Shown here: positions 25,407 to 33,596 of the stretch, piece by piece | Layout: the number at the start of each line of letters is the position of its first letter | How positions within the stretch are numbered: position 1 is the first letter of the stretch | NCBI RefSeq assembly: GCF_000687555.1 | Contig: NZ_JHWJ01000006.1 | Coordinates: 1-64,000 of the forward strand | Reading direction: 5' to 3' | Source: [Clostridium] aerotolerans DSM 5434 | GTDB lineage: Bacteria > Bacillota > Clostridia > Lachnospirales > Lachnospiraceae | Length of the DNA: 64,000 nt | Position numbers and translations under genes: made by a program | The notes under the pieces: model-generated | The model's database searches: none | Seen by the model: the letters and a program-made list of their open reading frames with translations, nothing else | What the model was told of the DNA's origin: nothing

Positions 25407-26333
25407 ATGTATTCAGAATTCGATGAATTTAAATATTATCCAATACCTGAAGATGTAGATAAATGGGTAGAATCTATATGGAAAATGGCTAACTCAATAA
25501 AATGTGATGTTGAAGTTCTTTCTGACAATGGATTTTCCTTCAGTTTTGGGATCAGACACGTAAAAAATGAGTTTAGATATGTGAAATTCAAGCCTGAAGG
25601 TATGGAGGAATTTTATGGGTACTGGCAACCAGTAATGTATGGACCAGCACCATTACTAATCCATACTCCTGGATATAGTGCAGAAATCAGTACTCATCCA
25701 GAACTTGTGTCACAAGGATATAATGTTCTTCACATTTCACCACTAGGATATACTACGCCAAATGGACCAAATGAAAGCAAACAACGGGATAATACTTGGC
25801 CTGTATTGGCTGACACGATAATAAGCCATGCCGAAAAAGGATATAAAGAATGGCTTGTAAACTGTATTTTAGCAATTAAGTGGGCAATGGAGCAAAATGA
25901 AGTAATAGAAAATAGGATTTCATTTTTTGGAACAAGTCAAGGCGGAGGTTGCTCTTTGTTATTAGGTTCGATTTTTAAAGACAAGGGAGTAAGATGTGTA
26001 GCGGCAGATGTACCTTTTCTTACTAATTTGCCTATGGCAAAGAGTGTGGGAGCTATTACATATAACTACGAACCACTTTGTTCAATTGATCATATAGATG
26101 GTGGCTGGCAAGCTTTGGGGTTTGTAGACACTATTTCTCATGTTAAAAGATTAAATTGTCCTGTATTACTAACTGCAGGTGGAAAAGATAATATCTGTCC
26201 TGCTGAAGCTATAAAATCTTTATCTGAAATATATACTGGTACTTGTTCTTATAATTACTTTAATAACTTAGAGCACAGATGTTCAAGAGAATTTGTAATG
26301 CTTTTATTATCTTGGGTACGTATGTATGCTTGA
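25407..26333 (+). CDS. Alpha/beta hydrolase, acetyl xylan esterase (AXE1)-like
   Basis: 308 residues after AAGGAGG. The alpha/beta-hydrolase triad is visible: nucleophile S177 in FFGTSQGGGCS, the acid Asp in TAGGKDNICPAEA and the His in NNLEHRCSRE. GTSQGGG and the acid-loop pattern fit the AXE1/cephalosporin-C deacetylase family, which removes acetyl groups from xylo-oligosaccharides. There is no signal peptide, consistent with intracellular action on imported sugars. Proximity to the GH9 gene supports a role in plant-polymer use, but a different acyl substrate is possible. Confidence 0.8.
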   Translation: MYSEFDEFKYYPIPEDVDKWVESIWKMANSIKCDVEVLSDNGFSFSFGIRHVKNEFRYVKFKPEGMEEFYGYWQPVMYGPAPLLIHTPGYSAEISTHPELVSQGYNVLHISPLGYTTPNGPNESKQRDNTWPVLADTIISHAEKGYKEWLVNCILAIKWAMEQNEVIENRISFFGTSQGGGCSLLLGSIFKDKGVRCVAADVPFLTNLPMAKSVGAITYNYEPLCSIDHIDGGWQALGFVDTISHVKRLNCPVLLTAGGKDNICPAEAIKSLSEIYTGTCSYNYFNNLEHRCSREFVMLLLSWVRMYA

Positions 26334-26914
26334 CGGTTATGCACAAGAAATGTATGGGATAGCATCGTGTTAAGTTTGAGATAGGAGTTGTTGATTAATA
26401 GTAAATACGTAAATACATTCTAGGCAATTTTCTGGTATAAGGGGACTGTAGTGCATTCTATCATAGAAGAACCGAGCGTAGCGAAGTTTTATAAAGATGT
26501 GCCACTAGAATTGAATATGACAAAAATGAGTTTGTTCTAACCCCTGCGCTAAATGAAGAGTAAAGCGGATAAAAATGAAATTTATGACAGACATATTTTA
26601 GTTAATGGATAAGCCGGGGCAAGTGTAAAGCAACGAAATTCATTTTGTTAAAGTGTTTTTTATTCTGTGAATGTGTTATAATTTATATGTAAAAATGAAT
26701 CACGGTGTAGTTCAAATAATATCTATTTATCCCAGGAGAATGTTGGTTGTAGCAGAAAGGTTATGCCAACTTGACTGATTAAAACAATTAAGTAATAATA
26801 CAGTAATAAAAGATAAACATTAGCGTAATTGTACCGTATGGTAAATACGTGATTGCCTTGGTAGAAGAATGCTCTGAAATGCAGCAATCTTGAACAAATG
26901 AAAGAAGGTTTTTA
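26334..26914. other. Intergenic region with no supported gene
   Basis: 581 bp. A short plus-strand frame from 26452 (VHSIIEEPSVAKFYKDVPLE and on to a stop) looks like a coding relic but lacks a ribosome-binding site. A TATAAT at 26677-26682 behind a poor -35 may be the promoter of the deformylase-like operon with a leader of about 230 bases. I see no riboswitch fold that I can name. Confidence 0.4.
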
Positions 26915-27325
26915 ATGATTAGATCAGTAATGAAGGATGTCATTTTCCTGAATCAGAAGTCGGAACCGGCAACGGAAGAGGACAAGCAGGTGGTTCAGGA
27001 TTTGCTTGATACTTTAAAAGCGAATGAAGCAGGCTGTGTAGGAATGGCGGCTAATATGATTGGTGTCAAGAAGAGGATTATAGCAGTGAATATGGGTTTT
27101 GCAAATATTGCTATGATTAATCCAGTGATTGTAAAGAAGTCTGGTGCGTACGAGACGGAAGAAGGCTGTCTTTCTTTAACTGGAGTTCGCAAGACCACCA
27201 GATATAAGGATATCGAAGTGGAGTTTCAGGATATGAATTTCAATAGACAGTGCCAAAAGTTTTCCGGATGGATTGCACAGATCATACAGCATGAAGTCGA
27301 CCACTGCGATGGCATAGTGATATAG
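26915..27325 (+). CDS. Peptide deformylase-like protein with altered motif I
   Basis: 136 residues after GAAAGAAGG. Motif II EGCLSL (Cys85) and motif III QHEVDHCDG (H126, E127, H130) keep the metal ligands and catalytic glutamate of peptide deformylase. Motif I, normally GxGxAAxQ, is GCVGMAANM, so the conserved glutamine that stabilises the transition state is Met48. Short clostridial deformylases of this variant exist; formyl removal from nascent proteins is not assured. It is first of three genes with a peroxiredoxin and YaaA, so a stress-related role is possible. Confidence 0.8.
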   Translation: MIRSVMKDVIFLNQKSEPATEEDKQVVQDLLDTLKANEAGCVGMAANMIGVKKRIIAVNMGFANIAMINPVIVKKSGAYETEEGCLSLTGVRKTTRYKDIEVEFQDMNFNRQCQKFSGWIAQIIQHEVDHCDGIVI

Positions 27326-27365
27326 AAGGATTTAATACTTAAAATAGGAATCAGGAGGTCAGATT

Positions 27366-27818
27366 ATGATAGAAATAGGAACAAAAGCACCAGCATTTTC
27401 ATTGCCGGATCAGAATGGATTGATGCATACGTTAGAGGAGTACAAGGGAAAGAAGGTTATTTTATATTTCTATCCAAAGGACAATACTCCGGGCTGTACC
27501 AAGCAGGCTTGCAACTTTGGAGAGCTGTATCCGCAGTTTAAAGAAAAGGGAGCTGTGGTTCTTGGGGTGAGCAAGGACAGCGTGGCATCTCATAAAAAAT
27601 TTGAGGAAAAGTATGGGCTGCCATTTACATTGCTTTCTGATACGGAGCTTACCTGTATTAAGGCATATGATGTCTGGCAGGAAAAGATGAATTATGGTAA
27701 GGTCAGCATGGGAGTGGTTCGAACCACATATCTCATCGATGAAGATGGGGTAATTGTAAAAGCCTTTGATAAAGTGAAGGCAGAGGAGAATCCGGCACAA
27801 ATGCTGGAGCAGTTATAG
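27366..27818 (+). CDS. bcp: Thioredoxin-dependent thiol peroxidase, Bcp/PrxQ type
   Basis: 150 residues after AGGAGGT. Peroxidatic C44 and resolving C49 stand in DNTPGCTKQACNF with the five-residue spacing of atypical 2-Cys Bcp/PrxQ enzymes, which reduce hydrogen peroxide and organic peroxides at the cost of thioredoxin. The remaining fold (GAVVLGVSKDSVASHKKFEE, then TTYLIDEDGVIVKAF) is standard and full length. It lies 40 bp after the deformylase-like gene and 3 bp before yaaA, clearly one operon. Confidence 0.93.
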   Translation: MIEIGTKAPAFSLPDQNGLMHTLEEYKGKKVILYFYPKDNTPGCTKQACNFGELYPQFKEKGAVVLGVSKDSVASHKKFEEKYGLPFTLLSDTELTCIKAYDVWQEKMNYGKVSMGVVRTTYLIDEDGVIVKAFDKVKAEENPAQMLEQL

Positions 27819-27821
27819 GAT

Positions 27822-28562
27822 ATGAAGATAATAATTTCTCCGGCAAAGAAGATGAATGAGGATACGGATTCCATTGAGATTACCGGAATGCCCGGATTTA
27901 TTAATGATGCTAAAATATTGATGCATGAGATGAAGTCCATGTCCTTATCAGAGGGGAAAAAATTGTGGAGATGCAATGATAAATTAGCAGAATTAAACCA
28001 TAAGCGCTACAAAGATATGACTTTAATTCATAGACTGACACCAGCAGTAATAGCATATGAGGGCTTGCAGTATCAGCATATGGCTCCGAAGGTGCTTACA
28101 ACCAGAGCGCTTTCGTACTTATCAGATCATTTGCGGATACTGTCAGGCTTCTATGGAGTACTGAGGCCCTTTGATGGGGTAACGCCATATAGACTGGAAA
28201 TGCAGGCAAAGCTTTCCGTGAATGATTGTAAAGATTTATATGATTTCTGGGGAGACCGGTTGTATCATAGCCTAATGGACGATGACAGGATTATCCTTAA
28301 CTTGGCTTCCAGGGAATACTCACAATGCATCGAGAAATATATCACACCTAAGGATCGGTTTATTACGATTGAGTTTGGTGAGCTGGTGGAGGGGAAAGTA
28401 AAGCAAAAGGGAACAATTTCGAAGATGGCTCGCGGTGGTATGGTACGGTTCATGGCAGAGAATAATATTTCTGATTTAAATGGTCTCAAGGATTTTAAGG
28501 AACTGGGATTCACTTACTCTAAGGAGCTTTCCAGCGATTCAAAATACGTATTTTTGATGTGA
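27822..28562 (+). CDS. yaaA: Peroxide stress protein YaaA
   Basis: 246 residues. The start MKIIISPAKKMNED and the core SYLSDHLRILSGFYGVLRPF with DGVTPYRLEM are diagnostic for YaaA (DUF328). In Escherichia coli YaaA limits intracellular iron and DNA damage under hydrogen peroxide and is part of the OxyR regulon; the family adopts a DNA-binding cantaloupe fold. It sits 3 bp after bcp, so peroxidase and iron-control functions are made together. Confidence 0.93.
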   Translation: MKIIISPAKKMNEDTDSIEITGMPGFINDAKILMHEMKSMSLSEGKKLWRCNDKLAELNHKRYKDMTLIHRLTPAVIAYEGLQYQHMAPKVLTTRALSYLSDHLRILSGFYGVLRPFDGVTPYRLEMQAKLSVNDCKDLYDFWGDRLYHSLMDDDRIILNLASREYSQCIEKYITPKDRFITIEFGELVEGKVKQKGTISKMARGGMVRFMAENNISDLNGLKDFKELGFTYSKELSSDSKYVFLM

Positions 28563-28693
28563 GATGAGAGATTTCCATGAGAATCAGTAAAGAGGTATCG
28601 CTTATTGCCTTATATTCAAAGATAATCATAGATACGTTTATTTAGATTCAAGAGGGAAAAAATTATGATAATCTGTGAATGGAGGTATTAAGA

Positions 28694-29674
28694 ATGGAAC
28701 GCAAACAAAAAGAACTACCGAATGGCAATAAGTTGTTATCGAATAATTCTGAGGTTATTAATACCAGATTACGCAGATTTATTCTTGCAGGAACCATAGT
28801 ATATGCAGTTTTAATTTTGTACTTCATGTTCTTTGGGTTTAATAGATTGGATCCGAAAAGCAGTTATAATCAATATACTTTTATATTTGTCCCAGAAGGG
28901 ATTCCCCTAAGGTTTCCGAAACTAACGATGTCATGGTTATACGATTTTGGAAACATTGCTGCTTTTATCCCTTTTGGAATTATATTTCCGTTGCTGTATC
29001 GAATCCGCTTTAGAAAGTTCATCCCATTATTTATATTAGTGATCGCCTTCTTGGAGGTGCTGCAGTCTTTGACTTTCCTGGGGACGTTTGATGTTATGGA
29101 TATTATATCCAATACATTGGGGGCGATCATAGGATTTGTTGCTTATAAAGCAGGGTTTTCCTCAGAGATCACCTTTAAAAAGCTAATTGCTTCGACCATC
29201 TCTATTTTTATACTATTTATTGGGATTATGACTGTTTCTGAAGCAGTTGATTATGTTGTGCATGTGAATGAAAGAATAGGACCTGTTGAAGCAATAAACG
29301 AAATAAGCTCAACCGCACCGGAATCTGAAAGTATTTCAACTTTCACGGTGCAAGGTGAAAAAATAGAGCCTGCACTAAATTTGTTTAGCAGTAAGGATGG
29401 GATTAGCAAGGAGTATCAATTTAATCTGAATAAGAAAAGTTTGTGGTTCTATGCCAATTGTGGTATTCCCGACGGAGAAGAATATAAAGGGTCGGTTATG
29501 ATTATGGTTAATGGAGAAGAACTGATTCAATTTAGTGATAAAGACGAAGATAAAAATGTGTGGAGAGTGAAGACGTTTATTGATACAGATATAGAAGATT
29601 TTAAAATTATTGTTAACGGAAACGCTAAAGTATGGGACGTTGGTATCGCAGAAATAAAGCATTGGTGGGAGTAA
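28694..29674 (+). CDS. VanZ-family membrane protein with extracytoplasmic C-terminal domain
   Basis: 326 residues from ATG 28694, 7 bases after GGAGGT. The VanZ domain (about 15-160) shows TM1, a loop with LDPKSSYNQYTFIFVPE, then WLYDFGNIAAFIPFGIIFPL and FLEVLQSLTFLGTFDVMDII, the family core. A fifth TM (about 165-190) leads to a 135-residue extracellular region of beta type (FYANCGIPDGEEYKGSVMIM, then FKIIVNGNAKVWDVGIAEIK), similar to an NPCBM-like sugar-binding fold. VanZ proteins lower sensitivity to teicoplanin and lipoglycopeptides. The extra domain suggests contact with cell-wall sugars. Confidence 0.82.
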   Translation: MERKQKELPNGNKLLSNNSEVINTRLRRFILAGTIVYAVLILYFMFFGFNRLDPKSSYNQYTFIFVPEGIPLRFPKLTMSWLYDFGNIAAFIPFGIIFPLLYRIRFRKFIPLFILVIAFLEVLQSLTFLGTFDVMDIISNTLGAIIGFVAYKAGFSSEITFKKLIASTISIFILFIGIMTVSEAVDYVVHVNERIGPVEAINEISSTAPESESISTFTVQGEKIEPALNLFSSKDGISKEYQFNLNKKSLWFYANCGIPDGEEYKGSVMIMVNGEELIQFSDKDEDKNVWRVKTFIDTDIEDFKIIVNGNAKVWDVGIAEIKHWWE

Positions 29675-29757
29675 TTACCATTACGATGAAATCAACTAAT
29701 CGCTTTTTCCGTTAATAATAATTTATTTTCATTTGCAAAATATAGTAAAATAGTGAC

Positions 29758-29786
29758 TTGACAAAAGTGTATAGCAACCATATACT
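29758..29786 (+). promoter_or_regulatory. Promoter with embedded operator 1 (MarR mini-regulon)
   Basis: TTGACA (29758-29763), 17-bp spacer, TATACT (29781-29786). The spacer and -10 region carry AGTGTATAG-CAAC-CATATACT, the same dyad as at 30280 and 30578 but with a spacing two bases longer. The -10 ends 6 bases before the MarR ATG, so the transcript would be leaderless. Confidence 0.65.
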
Positions 29787-29792
29787 GTTGGT

Positions 29793-30266
29793 ATGGAAAA
29801 AAGTAAAAATAACAATCATAAAATTGCAAATGAATCATTAGACTTGGCGTTTGCCTTAATGGAACTAGATAAAAAGACGCGATATTACGGAACGGATGTT
29901 CCGATTTTTCACTCTGAAATTCATGTAATAAAGGCAATAGCCGAACATTCCTGCATTCATGTAGGAGGGCTGGCGGATATCCTGGGTGTAACAAAGGGAG
30001 CTGTTTCCGAAATTCTCAAAAAGCTGGAGAGAAAGGCTCTGGTAAAAAAGGAAGTTGATGAACTGAATTTATCCAGGTATCTACTGAGTCTAACGGAAAA
30101 AGGAGAAAAAGCCCATAAAATTCACATGCATTACCATGATATTATAGACAGCATGGTGGAAGATGAGCTGGAAAATGCGACTGAGTCAGAAATACAATTT
30201 TTGTCAAATTTTTTGTCAGCCTTAATAAACAGGATTGAAAACTTTGATGAAAATATGATTAAATAA
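29793..30266 (+). CDS. MarR-family regulator, probably made from a leaderless mRNA
   Basis: 157 residues. Winged helix: FHSEIHVIKAIAEHSCIHVG, then GLADILGVTKGAVSEILKKL and a short wing with DELNLSRYLLSLTEKG. No Shine-Dalgarno precedes the ATG, whose A is the expected transcription start of the promoter at 29758-29786. The operator overlaps the spacer and -10, implying autorepression. The same operator type occurs twice downstream, before a 73-codon frame and before a DtxR-type gene, so this MarR (or the DtxR protein) controls three promoters. Ligand unknown; the neighbour suggests a metal. Confidence 0.88.
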   Translation: MEKSKNNNHKIANESLDLAFALMELDKKTRYYGTDVPIFHSEIHVIKAIAEHSCIHVGGLADILGVTKGAVSEILKKLERKALVKKEVDELNLSRYLLSLTEKGEKAHKIHMHYHDIIDSMVEDELENATESEIQFLSNFLSALINRIENFDENMIK

Positions 30267-30279
30267 AAATTTTGCATAA

Positions 30280-30298
30280 GTGTATGGCAACTATACAC
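30280..30298. promoter_or_regulatory. Operator 2 of the MarR/DtxR mini-regulon
   Basis: GTGTATGG-CAA-CTATACAC, a 19-bp dyad with one G-T mismatch, overlapping TATACA (30292-30297) as -10 with TTTTGC 16 bp upstream as a poor -35. It precedes the 73-codon gene at 30330. Confidence 0.65.
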
Positions 30299-30316
30299 AT
30301 TTTGCGCATAGCAGTT

Positions 30317-30332
30317 AGGAGGAACTAACATT
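30317..30332 (+). promoter_or_regulatory. Ribosome-binding site that points to an ATT start codon
   Basis: AGGAGG (30317-30322), 7 bases, ATT (30330-30332). No ATG, GTG or TTG occurs in the following 73-codon frame. Confidence 0.55.
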
Positions 30333-30551
30333 AAAAAGAAAATAATAAAACATCAAGTCTTTGATAGTAGTGAGGCCAGGGAACGGGAGTATCAACAAAA
30401 ATTAAAAGCTGACCAAAGAATATTCCAATCATTTTTTAGTTCTTTTTTCCAATGCTTCCGTGTTCCATTTTATCCATATGATTTTACTAAATTTCCAGAA
30501 ATCGATCCGTTCATCGATCAAACAGAGGATAATGAGAATAAAAAGTATTAA
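30330..30551 (+). CDS. 73-residue protein with probable ATT start, unrecognised
   Basis: The frame runs ATT-AAA-AAG-AAA to TAA 30549-30551 and encodes (M)KKKIIKHQVFDSSEARERE, then a middle with FQSFFSSFFQCFRVPFYPYD and an acidic end DQTEDNENKKY. It has its own operator-promoter (30280-30298) and an ideal AGGAGG site. The sequence has an amphipathic charged N-terminus, an aromatic-rich centre with one Cys, and no TM segment. I do not know the family. Its position between a MarR and a DtxR gene under the same operator type suggests a role in metal homeostasis or a small protein that modulates a transporter. Confidence 0.6.
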   Translation: MKKKIIKHQVFDSSEAREREYQQKLKADQRIFQSFFSSFFQCFRVPFYPYDFTKFPEIDPFIDQTEDNENKKY

Positions 30552-30577
30552 TAGTCAAAAACTTTAATTTTGCCAAA

Positions 30578-30596
30578 GAGTATAGCAACTATACTC
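30578..30596. promoter_or_regulatory. Operator 3 of the MarR/DtxR mini-regulon (perfect dyad)
   Basis: GAGTATAGCAACTATACTC, a perfect 8-3-8 palindrome. It overlaps TATACT (30590-30595), the likely -10 of the DtxR gene, with TTTTGC 16 bp upstream. Confidence 0.7.
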
Positions 30597-30628
30597 ATTG
30601 TGTTGAAATTCAAAATGGAGGGGTAGAT

Positions 30629-31042
30629 GTGAAACAAAATAAGAGTCATCATTTGGAGAAAAAACTTAGTCCTTCAAGGGAGGAATATTTAAAGGCTATA
30701 TATAAGCTTTCTAAAAAAAATAAATTAGTACGCTCCATTGACATTGCGGTATATTTAGGAGTCACGAAGCCTAGCGTTCATAGTGCTGTGAATGAATTGC
30801 AAAAAGAAGGACTGGTTATCAAGCCTTTGGGTGGTGAAATAGAGCTCACGGAGGAAGGCCGTAAACGAGGAGAGATTATTACAACTAAGTATCAGATTAT
30901 AAGACAATTTTTAATTACCTGCTGTCATATGGATGAATTGATAGCAAGCGCAGACGCCTGCAAAATGGAACATATTATCAGCAATGATGCCATTTTTGCT
31001 ATAAAGAAATATATAGGGTTAGAGCAAGGAGATGCTCTTTGA
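30629..31042 (+). CDS. DtxR/MntR-family metal-dependent regulator
   Basis: 137 residues starting with GTG behind GGAGGGG. The N-terminal helix-turn-helix is typical for DtxR/MntR: SPSREEYLKAIYKLSKKNKL, VRSIDIAVYLGVTKPSVHSA and a wing LGGEIELTEEGRKRGE. The C-terminal dimerisation domain includes CCHMDELIASADACKMEHII, in which C, E and H residues take the place of the MntR ligands, although the pattern is not identical to MntR or DtxR. No SH3-like domain, so it is of MntR size. Controlled by the perfect dyad 30578-30596. Confidence 0.88.
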   Translation: MKQNKSHHLEKKLSPSREEYLKAIYKLSKKNKLVRSIDIAVYLGVTKPSVHSAVNELQKEGLVIKPLGGEIELTEEGRKRGEIITTKYQIIRQFLITCCHMDELIASADACKMEHIISNDAIFAIKKYIGLEQGDAL

Positions 31043-31269
31043 AGAATTACAGATTTGCTATTAGTTACAAAAAACTTAATATTTAAATATAATTATTCCA
31101 ATTTGTAATGATTCTTATTCCCATTAATTTGTAAACTGATGTAAGCCGATTAAATGATTGAGGCTTATATCTACGTATTGATTTTAAAATCAGAACCTAT
31201 CTGGCAGTGAACTTAAATCCATGCGCAGAAGCCGTATTTGAAAATAGAGTTCATTACGGAGGAAAAATT

Positions 31270-33510
31270 GTGAATAAGAAAAAAGGTGGCATGTATTTAG
31301 TTGTAATTCTGTTGATTCATCTATTTGTTTTTAATTGGTATGGGGTAACTGCAAAGGCGGCTTCCGTATATTATGTTTCTACGACGGGAAATGACAAAAC
31401 GGGAACCGGTACATTATCAAATCCATGGAAAACCATACAAAAGGCAGCAGATGTCATGAAAGCCGGAGATACCTGTATCATACGAGGTGGTACATACCGG
31501 GAAACGGTAACACTTTCTACTTCCGGAACTTCTGCAAATCCCATAGCCTTTAAGGCTTATACAGGAGAGCCAGTAACAGTATCCGGTGCCGATCCAGTCA
31601 CTGGCTGGGTAAAGCACTCCGGATCCATCTATTATGCGACCATGGCTGATTCTCTTGGTACCCAAAATCAGATATTTGTTAATAAGCAAATGCAATTTGA
31701 AGCCAGATGGCCAAATTCTGCAACGCTCGATCCCTTAAATTCAACACTTGCAGCAGTTGATTCTGGTTCCGCCACGACCATCAAGGATGGAGATTTAATT
31801 CAGGCAGCAGGATACTGGGTCGGTAAAACGGTTTGGTGTGTTCCGGGAACAGGCTACAAATCCTTTAAAAGTACTATCACAAGCTCAAGCTCCGGCTCTA
31901 TTACCTTTGATAAAATGGATATTGGAGCTAAAGCTGGTAACAGCTATTACATGATCGGAGATCTTAAAGATCTTGACAGCTCAGGAGAATGGTATTATGA
32001 CAGTGGTACCAGCAGGCTTTATTTATGGGCACCTGGTGGAGTTAATCCGAACTCTCTGACTGTGGAAGCAAAAAAGCGGACTTATGCGTTTGATTTAAGT
32101 TCCTGTTCTTACATAAATATTACCGGAATTAATATCTTTGCTTCCAGTATTAATATGTCTGCTTCTAATTACTGTAAAGTCTCTGATATGACTGCGGAAT
32201 ACATCAGTCATGATTCCGATGTTACAAACCAATACCGTACAGGGATATTTATGTCTGGCACCAATAATGAGCTTAGAAATAGTACTTTGACCTACAGTTC
32301 CGGTAATTTGATCAGTATACAGGGAACCGGAAATAAGGTAATTAATAATCTTATGCACGAAGCAGATTATTCTGCAGCAGATATGCCGGCGATCTATCTG
32401 CTGGGGGCAAACCACCTAATCAGTCATAATACGGTATATAACGCTGGGCGCCATCTTATATTTATGCCTACCCAAAATAGTCGTATACAGTATAATGATC
32501 TATACAATGCAGGAAAGCTGACAAACGACTGCGGAATCGTCTATGAGTTTGGCTGGGATGGGAATGGGACAGTGATTGATCATAATTTCATACATGATAA
32601 TCTGGCAAAGAATTATTCCGGCACTGGCATCTATCTGGATAACGGCAGCAAGGGGTATATCGTACACCACAATGTTGTATGGGGAAACTACTCTGGGATA
32701 AGGCTGAATACACCCAGTAATTTTAACCTGATCTATAATAACACCGCTTACGGTAACGGAAATATAGGATACTGGGGAAGTGATTTTCAAACAGATATGT
32801 ATGGTGACAGAATTTTTAATAATATATTTACAACGGCCTTTACATTGCCTGGTACTCATATAGAGAAAAATAATATTACCTCAGGAACCAATCCTTTGTT
32901 TGTGAATCCCACAGCACATAATTTCAGGCTGCAGGCTGCTTCTCCGGCTATAAATGCAGGAGCTGTAATACCTGGAATCACGGATGGTTATGTTGGCACG
33001 GCACCGGATATTGGAGCATATGAGTATGGCGGAACGGATTGGACTGCCGGGCATAATTTTGCTTCACCACCAAACCCGATTTTTGAGAATGTCAGCATAC
33101 TTTATAATAATAACGTGAGGCAATCTGATTTTGAGAAAGGGGTAGTCTCACCCTGGATAACAACGTATTCACGTACTGCTGCAAGTGTATCTTCATCAAG
33201 GAGCTGCTCTAAGAGTGTTAGACTGGGTACCGGAGAAGATGGTATCAAGCAGGTACTTACCGGGCTAAATCCTGATACCAGCTATATATGTACTGCCTGG
33301 GTTAAGGCAGACCCAGGGGAGCAGATTCAGATTGGTGTTAATGGTTTTGGTGGAACAGATGTATCTGCTTCATCTGCCAGTACGACCTGGACAATGGTAA
33401 GCATTCCTTTTAAAACCGTAGCAGGTGCCACCAGTGCAACGGTGTATGCGTGCAAGAAGCCTGGTTCAGCATATGTCTATGTGGATGATTTTGGGGTAGT
33501 AGAAGATTAA
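31270..33510 (+). CDS. Secreted right-handed beta-helix protein with C-terminal carbohydrate-binding-like domain
   Basis: 746 residues from GTG 31270 behind ACGGAGGAA. Signal peptide: MNKKKGGMYLVVILLIHLFV, cleaved near TAKAASVYY. A DUF1565-type start (YYVSTTGNDKTGTGTLSNPW and the strand IIRGGTYRETV) leads into a parallel beta-helix (about 250-530) with repeated short strands rich in Asn, as in polysaccharide lyases of PL1/PL9 type and some glycosidases. Residues about 600-746 (DFEKGVVSPWITTYSRTAAS and so on) form a beta-sandwich like CBM4/9 domains. Likely a plant-polysaccharide lyase or hydrolase; exact activity unclear. Confidence 0.82.
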   Translation: MNKKKGGMYLVVILLIHLFVFNWYGVTAKAASVYYVSTTGNDKTGTGTLSNPWKTIQKAADVMKAGDTCIIRGGTYRETVTLSTSGTSANPIAFKAYTGEPVTVSGADPVTGWVKHSGSIYYATMADSLGTQNQIFVNKQMQFEARWPNSATLDPLNSTLAAVDSGSATTIKDGDLIQAAGYWVGKTVWCVPGTGYKSFKSTITSSSSGSITFDKMDIGAKAGNSYYMIGDLKDLDSSGEWYYDSGTSRLYLWAPGGVNPNSLTVEAKKRTYAFDLSSCSYINITGINIFASSINMSASNYCKVSDMTAEYISHDSDVTNQYRTGIFMSGTNNELRNSTLTYSSGNLISIQGTGNKVINNLMHEADYSAADMPAIYLLGANHLISHNTVYNAGRHLIFMPTQNSRIQYNDLYNAGKLTNDCGIVYEFGWDGNGTVIDHNFIHDNLAKNYSGTGIYLDNGSKGYIVHHNVVWGNYSGIRLNTPSNFNLIYNNTAYGNGNIGYWGSDFQTDMYGDRIFNNIFTTAFTLPGTHIEKNNITSGTNPLFVNPTAHNFRLQAASPAINAGAVIPGITDGYVGTAPDIGAYEYGGTDWTAGHNFASPPNPIFENVSILYNNNVRQSDFEKGVVSPWITTYSRTAASVSSSRSCSKSVRLGTGEDGIKQVLTGLNPDTSYICTAWVKADPGEQIQIGVNGFGGTDVSASSASTTWTMVSIPFKTVAGATSATVYACKKPGSAYVYVDDFGVVED

Positions 33511-33560
33511 AATATAATACTAAAACTGCATTCAACCACTTGACACACTGTTGTCATGTT

Positions 33561-33581
33561 CTTATTCTATAATAGAATAAG
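33561..33581. promoter_or_regulatory. Perfect 21-bp palindrome over the -10 of the WYL gene
   Basis: The left arm CTTATTCTAT (33561-33570), a central A and the exact complementary right arm up to 33581. The -10 hexamer TATAAT (33568-33573) lies in its centre. It ends 15 bp before the WYL regulator start, so bound protein would block transcription; autoregulation is likely. Confidence 0.65.
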
Positions 33582-33596
33582 ATTGGAGAATAAATC

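Noticed and set aside
26334-26914. Possible riboswitch in the long leader of the deformylase-like operon
   Set aside because: No conserved core of a known class could be recognised, only a weak promoter; not reported as an RNA feature.
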